This document shows positions 1 to 10,990 of a DNA stretch of 64,000 nt, piece after piece. A program made the position numbers and the translations under genes. The stretch spans positions 9,446,126-9,510,125 of the forward strand of contig BSYO01000036.1 of the NCBI GenBank assembly GCA_033239525.1, given 5' to 3'. The notes under the pieces are model-generated. The model saw only the letters and a program-made list of their open reading frames with translations. It had not been told where the DNA came from and made no database searches. The stretch is from Nepenthes gracilis. Taxonomy: Eukaryota > Streptophyta > Magnoliopsida > Caryophyllales > Nepenthaceae. How positions within the stretch are numbered: position 1 is the stretch's first letter; every line of letters begins with the position of its first letter.

Positions 1-320
1 TCACCCGGAAGCTTCTTAGCCCATGAGGATGCGAAACACGAACACGCGTCGATAATCAGCCCGTACGTGTCCCAACGCCATTCAAAGGTGGCAGAACTAT
101 TTCTCCGCGATTCTTTTCCTTGTAAATCCTGCTCATTATTTCCCCTCTCCCCCACTCTGTAAACCCCAGAGCCTCCTCTGCGAGCGTCTGAATCATCTCG
201 ACCACCCACCTCAGAGAGAGAGAGAGAGGGCTAATAATAAACCTGTTTTTCGAAAACAAAAATCCGTTTTTCGAAACAAAAAATCAGTTTGTTTTGTGAA
301 AGTAATCTGAGTTCAAGATC

Positions 321-403
321 ATGAATGCTCAAATGGAACGCCTTCATGGACACAGCTACGAAGAAGATCCCCACAATGTTGGGTTGCACGCCGGTGAGAC
401 CTC
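321..403 (+). CDS. possible first exon of an unidentified gene (weak)
   Basis: A short open stretch follows a (GA)n tract at about 212-229, a pattern common in plant 5' leaders. It ends at a good donor context, CCG|GTGAGA near 403. Two overlapping frames are open, from ATGs at 321 and 325, and the frame from 325 reads as slightly more protein-like. No downstream exon could be joined and no family was recognised, so this may be noncoding. Confidence 0.15.
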
Positions 404-496
404 AGCTTCATCCTCTCTCAGTCTTCCCTTTACCAGTTCTTTGCCGTTGTCTTTACCGCTTTCCTTCTTCATATATTCTTTATTTACCACCTTCCT

Positions 497-952
497 TAGT
501 CCCTGATGAGAAGGAATTTGTAACTGTTTTTATTGATTAGATTTATTTTTTGAATGCATTTATCTTAGGGTGGTCTTTAGGATTCGGGGACTGGTTCTCT
601 GAACTGAGGAAAGGTCCCTACTTTACTTGATCTCAACCATTAATCAGAATATGAGTGACTTATGATTTAATAATTAAATTAATTATTTTCGAATAATAAA
701 TTATTGAGAAGATTAGGACTTCATTCTTGTAATGGATGAGGCATCCTTGGTTGTTTTGGGTGGTGTCCTAGTTTTCCTACTTAACTCAGTTGTTGATGAG
801 AAGGGATTAGTGATTATCCTTGTTGATCATATCCATTATTTGAGTACAGTACCTAAGTTCTTATAGGACTAAGGGCTGGTTGTTTGAATGGAGAGTCAGA
901 TATATGTTCTATTTGATCTTAACATCCATCCATTGGAATATGAGATTATTCA
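497..952. repeat. degenerate tandem duplication, period about 296 bp
   Basis: The stretch 497-655 (from 'gatgagaaggaatttgtaac' to 'cagaatatgag') recurs in degraded form at about 796-952 ('gatgagaagggattagtgat' to 'ggaatatgag'), in the same order. It shows no protein-like reading and may be remnants of a noncoding repeat. Confidence 0.45.
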
Positions 953-1692
953 GCAGCATATATTAAATTTTAAAATTATGTATTAAAATACAGATAGATC
1001 ATTAAAAAAGTGTATACGATTATTTCAGAAGAAATGGAATGAAATATATGATAGAATTACAGTAGTTATTCTATAAAGTCTACTTAATACTAGATATAGA
1101 GACATATAAAAGATAAATATTAATATCATAAATTGTCCTATAATTAACCCAATTGCTGTTGATCTTTTTTTTTGGTTGATTCTTTCATAACTTGAGCTCT
1201 GATAAGGAAGAGATAAGAGGGCCCTATATAGATTATTATAATTTAATTATTTGAAATTAATTAAAATTATTTATTTTGAAATAAGTAAATCTTATATAAA
1301 TTAAAAAGAATTGAGACTATATATTTATGAGAGATGTGGCGTATCGTGTCCTAGTTTTTCTATGTTTTTTAAAAAATGTATAAGATTGTCTAAGTGATTT
1401 TTCTCTTGCCCTCATTCTTCATTTATAGGTAGTAATGTAAAATTTAACTAGTAGTTCTTCCTTCTTCGTAAGTAATATTCTTCCTTCTTCTATCAAGATA
1501 TTTTACCTCTATTTTATCTTGTGCCTCCAATGGTTCACTCTCTCTCGAAAGTAATAAACTGCCGCAGCCAAGGTTTTCGTAGTCTTCGTTGAATAGCTTG
1601 TAAACTAAATAAATTTTTTTTTCCATCCAAAACAAAACTCAGAGCAATTAACTGTATTGAGTAATGTTGTAAGATCATACACTTCTTAACAA
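953..1692. other. AT-rich intergenic DNA
   Basis: No gene, RNA or repeat boundary could be supported here. Open frames are short and of random composition. Confidence 0.6.
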
Positions 1693-1767
1693 ATATATGT
1701 TAGAATTTTGGGTCATTCCCATGTGGAAAGTATTGTTCGTCGCACGCGCAAGTGGAATAAAAGTCGG

Positions 1768-1860
1768 AGTAGTCACACTTGTTCGAAGTGAAATAAAGGC
1801 TGGAGTACACTTGGCCGAAGTGGAATAAAAATCGGAATGGTTATACTTGGTTGGAGTGAA
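1768..1860 (+). repeat. about 32-bp tandem repeat inside the solo LTR
   Basis: About three imperfect copies of a unit containing 'cgaagtggaataaaa' followed by 'tcggagt' and 'cacttg' lie in the U3-like part of the LTR. Confidence 0.5.
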
Positions 1861-1890
1861 AATTCCCAAAGTTAAATTTCATTCTTAAGA

Positions 1891-2061
1891 CCGAGGATTC
1901 TAACTAAAGGCCGAAGACATTGATTGAAGGTCGAGGATTTTGATTAAAGGATCAGGACTCTGATTGATGGTCGAAGATATAAGTTGATGGCCAAGGACTT
2001 TGACTATCAACCGAGGACTTTGCCTGAAAATCGAGGACTTTGGTCAACAATCGAGGACAGC
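1891..2061 (+). repeat. 20-bp minisatellite, about 8.5 copies
   Basis: Eight consecutive 20-bp units and one partial unit follow the pattern YCGAGGAYTTTGAYTRAARG (first unit 1891-1910). The period is exactly 20 bp with substitutions between copies and no spacers. It lies inside the solo LTR. Confidence 0.75.
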
Positions 2062-2606
2062 TTGTCTGAAAAGGCTCACCTACAAAGTTTGCACAGATAG
2101 CAAACTTTATAAAAAGGAAGCTGACTTTTAGAATTGGTAGCCGCTTTTATAGAGTAGGTCAACTACTTTCGACAGGAAGACGATTTATAGAGTTGGCGGT
2201 AGGTTTTACCGTACACACAACCATCTTGTAAAAGTAGGTGGTCGCCCAGTTCCTACATAATGTATTCTAAGCAATGGTGATGGGTGGAGCGAGAGGCCGA
2301 GTGTGTGCAGAAGAGAAAAATAGAGAAAAACACAGAGTTGCCAAGTTTTGCTCTTATATTCTATTTTTGTCCTGTTCTCTACTCTCCAAGGGTTTATGTA
2401 ATTAGGATTTTTGTAATCGAAATTTTATAGTGTTATTTTTATGGATTAAGTGTCCCATTATTTTTTCCTCTTATTTAGAAGAAAGTTTTCACGTAAGATT
2501 GTATGTGTTCCTTGTTGTCTCTTATCTCTTAGTTGTGTGTTTATGTATTTATTATCTTTATCATTTCGATTTCACTGACCAACCCGCACTCTTTTCTTAC
2601 AATATA

Positions 2607-3114
2607 AATGCCATAAAATCATGCTATTTTTATCAAAATTTGCTAATCCTCATCAAAGTATTCCTATCATACACTTTGGGGGCAATCAATTTAAACATCA
2701 TGTACTAGGCCCTTTTTCATCCTCTCATAAAATGACTTATTTTTGGGTTGGATTGTTATTTAATATGATGCAATATTTAATATTATGGAATGATACAAAT
2801 ATAAAGAGGCAAACTGTAAGATCTTGAAACAAAATGAGGACATCTCGATAAAGAAAATGACTGAGAGGAATGCCATATTCGTTAATAGGATACGTGAATA
2901 TGTTTTGTGGAGTACTGGCACCTTCCCTAAAAGGATCCTTGATGAATGAGGTTGAAGGCATAGAATGCCTTAGATGTGCAATTTAGGAAAGAGAGAGTGG
3001 CAAAGTGGTTGTTAAATCTTTGTACCTAGAGAGATAATAATATTATTTTAGCAGTATACCTAGAAAATAAGTATGTGCTCTCAATATGTTAGTCCAGCAG
3101 TCATAGTTAAATTT
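2607..3114. other. AT-rich spacer between two LTR insertions
   Basis: No coding or structural feature could be supported in this 0.5-kb stretch. Confidence 0.5.
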
Positions 3115-3144
3115 AAGGTTGATGGGTTTGGTAAAATTTGGGCA

Positions 3145-4035
3145 TGTTGAAAAAATGTTGTTTGACCGGCTAAACAGGAACAAGCAGCAGAGTAGAAGAA
3201 ATAAGAAAGAAAAGAAGAATATCAATATTTTACGTGAAAAATCCTTGTAAAATAAAAAAAATCATGACTCACACAATCTATAAATAAATTTCACTATCTA
3301 AGTTTCACGGTTACACAAATCTTATCGATTACACAAATCACAGGAGAAGAAAATAAAGAGTAAAAGCACAAATCGCTCACAGTGTTCTCTCTTTACACTT
3401 TCACACTTAGAAACTTATACGCATAAAATCTTCTCTTGCACACACACCTTCATATCACAGAATACAATACATATACATAGGCTGTTTGCACAATCACCTA
3501 GTCAGCATGGTGGTTGCATGTACAGGCTGCCATCGGGTGTATGTACAGTTTTGCAACGGCTCTGAAATGCAAAACACCGTGCTCTGTAAAAACGGCACCA
3601 ACTCTGCAGAGATTGCGCATATCCTCCAAAAATCTCTCATGCCTAATCAATCTTCTAAATTGGCATCCATGTGTGCTCTAGAACCATACAACTTTTCTTG
3701 TGGATGGTCAAACATCCATTGATCGACTTCTCTTCACAGTCGATCAACGTCAGATTGATCGGATTCTTATCTCAGTCGGTCAACTTTTTGTTGATCGGCT
3801 GGCCATCCACCTGAAGCTACTCTTGTGTAAGTGCCAAATCTGTACTGTGCTAAATCTGTACCATGCCTTCATCAGAGTTTTCGAGCCTCAATTACTTTGC
3901 ACAATCTTAGCCAGTCAATATCATATTGATCGGATTCTTTCCTCAGCCGATCAACATAACGTTGACTGGTCATACAGCTCATTTTCTCTCTGGAATTCCA
4001 CTCTTAAATTTTTTCACATGGGAGTGACTCAAATA
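3145..4035 (-). repeat. 3' LTR of the Copia element
   Basis: This copy matches 8154-9035 along its length, including 'gaccggc' and 'cgatcaac' boxes and the 'cacagaatacaatacatata' segment. The adjoining minus-strand sequence GAAGGAAAATTTA (about 4036-4047) is a plausible polypurine tract. Confidence 0.8.
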
Positions 4036-4176
4036 AATTTTCCTTCACGAACGTATGGGAGCTAAATTAGTCAGGTAAGTAATGTGACAGCAAGTTTCAA
4101 GTTTTCCCTTAGGCAATACCCTGGTCATCATATCTGACCCCATTTTCATCCGTCCGACCTTCTCTACTGATAGTTG

Positions 4177-7100
4177 TCATTCATCAATAACATATCTCAG
4201 CCAATGATATCGAACATCAATGTGTTTCGATCTTGAATGGAATGAGGAGTTCTTATACAGATTTATAGCACTTTGGCTGTCATAAAGTATCATATATTTT
4301 TCCTGCCTTGAACCCAACTCTTGGATAAACCTTTTCTTCCATAAAGTCTCCTTGCTGGCTTCAGTGATTGCAATGAACTCTGCCTCCATAGTGGAAAGAG
4401 CAACACATTTCTACAACTTAAATTATCAGGAGACTTCTCCTCCGACAAACTTGACCAGGTACTCTGAAGTGAATTTTCAAGAGTCAATGTCTTCGGTCAT
4501 ATCTACGTCTGTGTAGCTAATCAATTGGAGCTTCTCTTCTCCAAAACGCAAACACATCCTTGAAATCCCCTGGAGATATCTCAAAATCCATTTTACAGCA
4601 GACCAGTGATCCTTTCTAAGGAATAAGAGAAATTTGCTAATAGTGCCGACAGCATGAGCAATGTCCAACCTCGTGCACACTGCCGTGTACATCAAACTAC
4701 CAATGGTCGATGAGTAGGGTATACCTCTCATGCTGGCTTTCTCTGTATCTGAGGTTGGGCATTACCTCCTACTCAACTTGAAGTGGCTTGCTAATGGTGT
4801 GCTTACTGGATTAGACTTGTCCATATTAAAGCGTTGTAGCACTTTCTCAATTTAACTTTCTTGGAATAGCCAGTGTTTCTTGTTTTTCCAGTCACGAAAT
4901 ATTCTAATCTATAGAATCTGCTTTGCCGGCTCCAAATCCTTCATAGCAAATGACTATCCGAATCGCTACTTCAACTCCTTAATTCGAGTTTTATTCTGTC
5001 CGATGATCAGCATATCGTCCACATAGAGGACAAGGACGACAAAGTCATCTTCTTAAAACCTTTGAACAATTATGCAATGGTCGAAAGTAGTCTTCCGATA
5101 GTCTTGATCTACCATAACAGACTCAAATTCCTATACAATTGTCGTGGAGCCTCTTTCAATCTATATAAGCTTTTCTTCATGTGACATACCAATCCTTCAT
5201 TCCCCTTAATCTTGAACCCCACCAGTTGCTCCATGTAAATTTTTTTCTCAAGATCTCCGTGGATGAATGCTGTTTAGATGTTTTGTTGCTCTATCTCTAA
5301 ATACAGAACACCTGTCAAGCCAAGGACAACCCCAATGGAAAATATTTTCGCCACAGGCACAAAGGTTTCATCAAAGTCCACCCCTTTGCACCGATTAAAG
5401 CCTTTTACCACCAGCCGCACCTTGTGCTTTGGTTGCTTGGTATTCTCGTCCGTCTTCAATTAGAAGACCCATTTATTTCTTAGGGCTCTCTTCCCCTTAG
5501 ACAGCTCAACCAATTCGAAAGTATAATTTTCATACAATGAAGCTATCTTATCCTTCATTACTTCAAATCAGTTTTTTTATACCCATTATTCACAATCTCA
5601 TCAAAATCTTCAGGCTCACCTGTATCAGTGAGCAGGATGTACTTACTAGATGATAGACGAACGGACGACCTCCTGTCCCTTGTAGACGGACGGACGATAA
5701 CCTCTTCGGCTGGTTGAGGAATAACATCATTCTCATCTTCATCAGGCGCCATGCCTTCTTTATTATTCTCCTTGGCCACTCTTAAAGTGTTGTCCTTTCA
5801 GTATGTCAGTTGGACAATATCAGTACTTGTATTTGTTTGACCGACACCAAATAATGTCTTTTTCCCTTTTCTCATGTCCTCAATGGTTTCTTCTTCAACA
5901 AATATCAGATAAGTTTTTTCTCAACTAAGATATAAAGTCTGTACCCATATTCATCTTCCCCGTAGCCCAAAAAGACGCATGGCATCATCTTTGGCTCAAA
6001 CTTGGTCCTGTCATCATCCGGGACATGAACAAAAGCTTTACAACCAAATGTTCGAAAATGACTATAGAAAGGCTCCTTTTCGGTCCACATTTTCCCCGAA
6101 ACTTCACCATTCAGTGGCTTACTGGGTGACCTATTGATAGTATAGGTTGCCATCTTCAGAGTTTCAGCCCAGAAAGGTCCTCAGAGCTTTGCTTCGAATA
6201 GGAGGCACATGACCCCCTCCATCAATGTGCGGTTCATCCGCTTGGCCACGCTATTTGATTATGGGCGGTGACTTTTAATGCCGTATACCATGTGACCTGC
6301 AATATATATCAAATGCCCCGATGTATTTTCTGCCATTGTCGCTCTGGACTGTCTTCAGCTTCTTCCTCGTCTCACGTTTAACTAGAGAATAAAATTGCTC
6401 ATATACTCTGGAGACCTGATTCTTCAATTTAAGTGGAAATACCCATAACTTTCTTAAACAGTCATCAATATACGAGACAAAGTATTGAGCTCCTCCAAAA
6501 GATTTCTCCTTAAATGGTCCGTAGACATCAATGTGATCAAGTTTAAGCAACTTGAACCTTTTGTATTATGAGTCTCCTCAGAAGGAGACTCTCCTTTATT
6601 TCCCCACCATACAGTGAGAGCAAACTTTCATTCCTTCCTCCTTCACTCCTAGGGTGAGGCCCTTCCTAGTCAGATGACTTATTCTTCTCTCACTCATGTG
6701 GCCCGACTTCTAGTGCCACAAGTACGACGAATCCATACTGTTAGCAGTGTTGATTTCTCCTACCTCAGCAGAAGCCTACAACACATAAAGGCTAGACATC
6801 TTTCTCCCTTGTGCAACTATTAGAGACCCTCTGACTAGTTTATAAGCCTCATTACTGAAAAAGTTGCAAAAACTAGTATCATCAAGTCTTTCAACTGAGA
6901 TAATGTTCAACATCTTTCTCCCTTGTGTAACTATCAGAGACCCTCTGACTAGTTTATAAGCCCCATTACTGAAAAAGTTGCAAAAACTAGTATCATCAAG
7001 TCATTCAACTGAGATAATGTTTATCCAAATATTAGGAACGTGTTGTACGTCCCTTAAAAGCAGTTGAGTTCCATTGTCGGTGATGAGAGAAACGTCACTA

Positions 7101-8090
7101 CAACCAACAACTCTAGATATCTCCATATTTTTCATCTTCAACACTTCAAAGTTGCTTGCAGTGTAAGATGTAAAGAGTCATCTTCGAGATGTGACGTGGA
7201 TGGATGCATTGGAATTCACCACCCAATCGGTCTCCTACTCAGCCAAATTTACAACGTCACCTACTTCACAAGTCAAAAGGAGATCACCTCCTGTAATCAT
7301 GGAGATTGAGGTCTTTTCCTCACATCTTCCCTTTTCACATTTTTTTTTATATTTTCACGCTTTCACTTATAACAGTACTTTTTAATATGGCATTTATTCC
7401 CACATTAATGACACTCTATATTTTAAAATCTTGACCAAGACTTACTCCGACCCTTTTCTTCAGATTTCGGACCGTGGCCTATGCTTCTTCCCCGTGACTC
7501 AATCATGAGTACATCAGAGTGTTAAGAGGTGGAGATCTCCTGTGACCGTCGTCTCATTTCCTCATTCAGCACAACTCCTTTGGCCATCTCCAACGTCATG
7601 ATACCATTTGGAGCTGCGTTGGCAATGGCGATTTGCATTATCTCCCATGAGTCAAGTAGGGTTGGTAGGAGCTACAGACCTAATATTCGTCCTCAAATTT
7701 AATACCCACACCACTCAACCGGTCTACACATTCTTAAAATTCAATCAAGTGATCCGCAACAGATGAGCCATCCTTGTATCGAACCTACATCAATTTCATC
7801 AGGTGGTAATTCTTGTTGTTGTCAGTTTTGGATGCATAGAGTTTCTCCGACTTTTCCCACAACGCCTTGGCATTTGTTTCACTCTTAATATGGTTATACA
7901 CATTATCATCTGCAAATTACCATATATAGCCGCACTCCTGTATGTTTTTTAGTGCCTATTCCTCTTATCATTTCGCCTCAAGCTTTTGAGTGGCGAACAT
8001 CGGAAGATATATGGATAGACAAGCAATAAGTCTGACATTTTGCTACGCCAAGTGTAATAATTGGTACCATTTAAACAAATTATCTTCCCA
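4177..8090 (-). pseudogene. Copia gag-pol remnant
   Basis: The minus strand holds broken pieces of a Copia polyprotein in standard order. Near 7990-8090 is a gag start of the 'NGTNYYTWRSKM' type. At 6275-6550 is integrase core sequence with 'VQSDNGRKYIG'. At 5905-6153 is the integrase region with 'FRTFGCKAFVHVP' and 'CVFLGYGEDEYGYRLY'. At 5274-5459 is RT with 'RLVVKGF' and 'DFDETFVPVAK', and YVDD lies at 5025-5014. At 4477-4731 is 'IGSLMYTAVCTRLDIAHAV', and at 4177-4389 is RNase H with 'MEAEFIAITEA' and 'SKHIDVRYHWLR'. Several stops and frameshifts separate them, so the copy is dead. Confidence 0.88.
6796..7022 (-). repeat. 114-bp tandem duplication inside Copia pol
   Basis: The block 6796-6909 is repeated at 6910-7022 with only a few substitutions (start 'acatctttctcccttgtg', end 'actgagataatgtt'). 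The period is 114 bp, a multiple of three, so the duplication alone does not shift the frame. The close match between copies suggests it arose late in the element's history. Confidence 0.8.
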
Positions 8091-8140
8091 CCTCCATCAG
8101 CAGCGCTCAATAGAGTTTAACATCGGCCAAAGAACCACGT

Positions 8141-8151
8141 CTCTGATACCA
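8141..8151 (-). promoter_or_regulatory. primer binding site, initiator tRNA-Met type
   Basis: The minus strand reads TGGTATCAGAG two bases inside the 5' LTR edge at 8154. This is the common plant Copia primer site complementary to the 3' end of initiator tRNA-Met, and it fixes the element's orientation. Confidence 0.85.
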
Positions 8152-8153
8152 CG

Positions 8154-9035
8154 TGTTGAAAAAATACTGTTTGACCGACCAAACGAGAACAAGCAACAGA
8201 GTAGAAGAAATAAGGGAGAGAAGAAGAACACCAATATTTTACGTAAAAAATCTTTTTGAAATAAGAAAAAAATTACGGGACATACAGTCGACAAATAAAT
8301 TTCACTATATAAATTTCTTAGGTATATAAACCCTCTCAGTTACACAAACCACAGGAGAAGAAAATAGAGAGTAAGAGCACGAATTGCTCACAGTATTCTC
8401 TCTTCACACTTAGAAACTTACGTGAATAAAATCTTCTCTCTCACACACACACTTTTATATCACAGAATACAATACATATATGCAGGATGTTTGCACAACC
8501 GTCTAGCCAACATGGAGGTTTCATGTACCGGCAACCACTTGGCATATGTATAGCTCTATAACGGCTCCGTAACGGCTCTGCCATGCAAAATATCATGTTT
8601 TGTAGAAACGGTGCCCACTTTGCAAAGATTGCGCATATCCTCCAAAAATCTCTCATACCCAGTCAATCTTCCGAGCTGACATCCACGTGCGCTCTCGAGC
8701 CATACAAACTCTCTTATGGATAGTCAAACATCAATTGACCGACTTCTCCTCACAGCAGGTCAACATTCTGTTGACCAAATTCTTATCTGAGTTGAATAAC
8801 TTTCTGTTGACCGGCTGACCGTCCACCTGAAGCCACTCCTATGCAATTGCCAAATCTGCACCATGCTTTCATCAGAGTCCTCGGGCCTCAATTACTTTAC
8901 ATAACCTTAGCTGGTCAATATCATGTTGATTGGATTCTTTCCTCAACCGGTCAACATAACGTTGACCGGTCATATAGCCCATTTTCTCTCTGAAATTTCA
9001 CTCCTACATTTTTCCACATTGGACTGACCCCAACA
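8154..9035 (-). repeat. 5' LTR of the Copia element
   Basis: It runs from the TGTTGAAAAAAT edge at 8154 to ..GACCCCAACA at 9035 and pairs with 3145-4035. It adjoins the primer site on its element-internal side. Confidence 0.8.
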
Positions 9036-9459
9036 CGGCCGACCCAACTTGAGGCCCCCCAAAAAAAATCGCTCAACCCAGAGGAGTCCCCACGCAACTT
9101 GTGGTCCAGCAGACACTGACCGAGCAAACACAATTTAAAATGGGACATAGTGCAGCCCAGAAACTCTAACCTATCAGATCTATAAAGGCCAACACCAAAG
9201 ATTCTATATTGCCTAAATAAGAGGAGACCTTTTGTGGACACACTATAAAGTCAATTACTGTAGCAGGCTCCCTCAAGTTTTGAATGGCTTAACAAATCTA
9301 CAACCGTTATAGAAGCTCCATCCCAAGAATTTGGGTTTCCATCTCAGAAGCGCCATCCTCCTCGCTCTCAGGGAGAAAACCTGTCTTCTTCTCCCTCCCA
9401 AGGAGGAGGTACCTCCTTGCGAGGGGCCTTAGCTAGCCTCCTCCCTAGGAGAGCCATTG

Positions 9460-10260
9460 TCTTCTTTTAGGGAGCCATCCTTCTATGCACCCTCCATTGA
9501 AGAGCTCTCTCTCTAGGGAGCCCTTCTTTCAAGAGCTCTCCATCCAGTAGCCATTCGTCGAAAGAGCCCCACTTTTTGGAGCCCTTCTTCCAGGGAGCCC
9601 TCTATCCAAAGAGCCCCCTTTTAGGAGCCCTTCTTTTAGGAATCTTCGGTCTAGGGAGCCCTCCGTCTAAAGAACACCTGGTATAGGAGCCTTATGTCCA
9701 AAAGCCATCTTTCCAGGGAACCCCCATTTTAGGAGGTCTCCTTATAAGCATCCTCCGTCCAGAGAGCTCTCCATCCAAGGAGCATCCTATCCAAGAGCCC
9801 TCCGTCTAGGAAATCATTCTTCTAGGAGTCCTCTGTCCAGATGTCCTCCATCCAAACGCCCTCCATCCAAGTAACCCTCATTTCTGGCGCCCTTTATCCA
9901 GGGAGCCTTCCTTTCAGGCTCCTTCCATCCAAGAGCCCTCCTTCCAAGTGCTCTCCTTCCAAGGAGCCCCCCTTCCAGGTATTCCCTATCCAAAAGCTCT
10001 CTTTCCAGGGAGACCACCTTTTAAGAGTCCCCTTTCCAGGCGTCCACCATCCAGGGAGTACCCCATCCAGGGAGCATCGCAACCAAGAGCCCTTCGTCCA
10101 GGGAACCCTCCTTTCAGTAGCCTTCCGTCCACGGAACCCTCCTTCTAGGCATCCTCCATCTAGCGAGTGCTCCACTCAAGGAGCCCTCTGTTTAGGAAGT
10201 CTTTCGTTCAGGCAGCCATCATCTTTTTAGGAGGCCTTCCCTCCTTCCAAGAGTCCATCC
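9460..10260 (+). repeat. 15-16-bp minisatellite, about 800 bp
   Basis: About fifty degenerate units of CCCTCCWTCCARGGAG run through this part of the solo LTR. The short period keeps long frames open on both strands (for example 9841-10230 plus and 9894-10175 minus), which are repeat artefacts and not genes. Confidence 0.75.
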
Positions 10261-10787
10261 TAAGAGGCCTGCCCTCAGGAGGGTTGCCCACCATCTTATA
10301 GGATGCCTCCTGGCCAAACACACTCTTAGAGCTCAGTCCTCTATCTTCACCTCTTAGCCCCTCAGTCGGGTGCTTTTCTAAGCCTCCCCTCGATCAAACA
10401 CACTTTTAAGTCGTCATTTGATTGGGCGCTCTTTTAAACCGCCACTTAGTCAAGCACTCCTCTAAGTCACACTCAGTCCGGCACATCTCTAAACTGCCTC
10501 TCATTCGGGTGCACCCAGACACTCAATTTCCACCACATGCAACCACGCATTTCTCTTACATTCTCTTTATATCTTTCTATACTTTCGAAAAGATTATTAA
10601 TTGAGTGTTAGATGATAAATCGGGAGCGAGCTTTATCAATCCTTTGACCTCTTTTTGTAAATTATGGTGTGTAGGTTCCAAATTAGAAAATATGAAAATC
10701 GGACCCATTCCAATTCAACCCGCAGTGGAAGATTAAACAGCTCTCTAACCTTTACAATAATTCGAATACCAGGGACATATCAAAGGT

Positions 10788-10986
10788 CGAGTTAACTCTT
10801 TCCATGGTAATATCTATTTTGGGGTAGGTGAATGACTACGGTCTTGGTTACTTTATCTGTTTGTTTTTTTTCTTAAAAGGTACATTTTTAAAGAGAAGGG
10901 AGCTTTTTTCTACTTATATAAATGAGATAATCTATTCACTCAACTAATATGAAATAATCCATCCCTGGGTGTAGTCTCTAGCAAAG
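10788..10986. other. short spacer between two LTR insertions
   Basis: No supported feature. Confidence 0.4.
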
Positions 10987-10990
10987 ATGT

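Larger units (their letters stand above)
1698..2601 (+). mobile_element. solo LTR, 904 bp, duplication ATATA
   Basis: The unit starts TGTTAGAATTTTGGGTCA, a start typical of plant Ty1/Copia LTRs, and ends ..CTTTTCTTACA, so it has TG..CA termini. It is flanked by perfect 5-bp copies of ATATA at 1693-1697 and 2602-2606. No internal region or second LTR is present, so it is read as a solo LTR left by unequal recombination. It carries two internal minisatellites. Confidence 0.82.
3145..9035 (-). mobile_element. decayed full-length Ty1/Copia retrotransposon
   Basis: Direct repeats at 3145-4035 and 8154-9035 flank a degenerate Copia gag-pol on the minus strand. On that strand the order is 5' LTR (8154-9035), iMet-type primer site, gag, integrase, reverse transcriptase, RNase H, polypurine tract and 3' LTR (3145-4035). 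LTR copies differ at many sites and all coding frames are broken, so the insertion is old. Flanking 5-mers (GGGCA left, CGGCC right) match at only three positions, so the target duplication has decayed or the outer ends are off by a base. Confidence 0.85.
3120..10782 (+). mobile_element. solo LTR (about 1.77 kb) split by a Copia insertion, duplication AAGGT
   Basis: The left end TGATGGGTTTGG at 3120 is preceded by AAGGT (3115-3119). The right end ..GGGACATATCA at 10782 is followed by AAGGT (10783-10787). The copies match perfectly although they are 7.6 kb apart. Between them lies the Copia element 3145-9035. Removing it leaves one LTR of about 1767 bp holding a long CCCTCCWTCCARGGAG minisatellite. 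The start TGATGG and the end GACRYATCA resemble other LTRs in this window (38520, 54707). Confidence 0.72.

Noticed and set aside
1891..2061. CRISPR-like array
   Set aside because: The 20-bp units are head to tail with no unique spacers, in a eukaryotic LTR. This is a minisatellite.
3140..9040. Perfect target duplication for the Copia element
   Set aside because: Flanks GGGCA and CGGCC match at three of five bases only, so no intact duplication is claimed.
9814..10230. Overlapping ORFs on both strands with Pro/Ser-rich or Gly/Arg-rich repeats
   Set aside because: They are translations of the 15-16-bp minisatellite, whose short period keeps several frames open. No protein family is visible.
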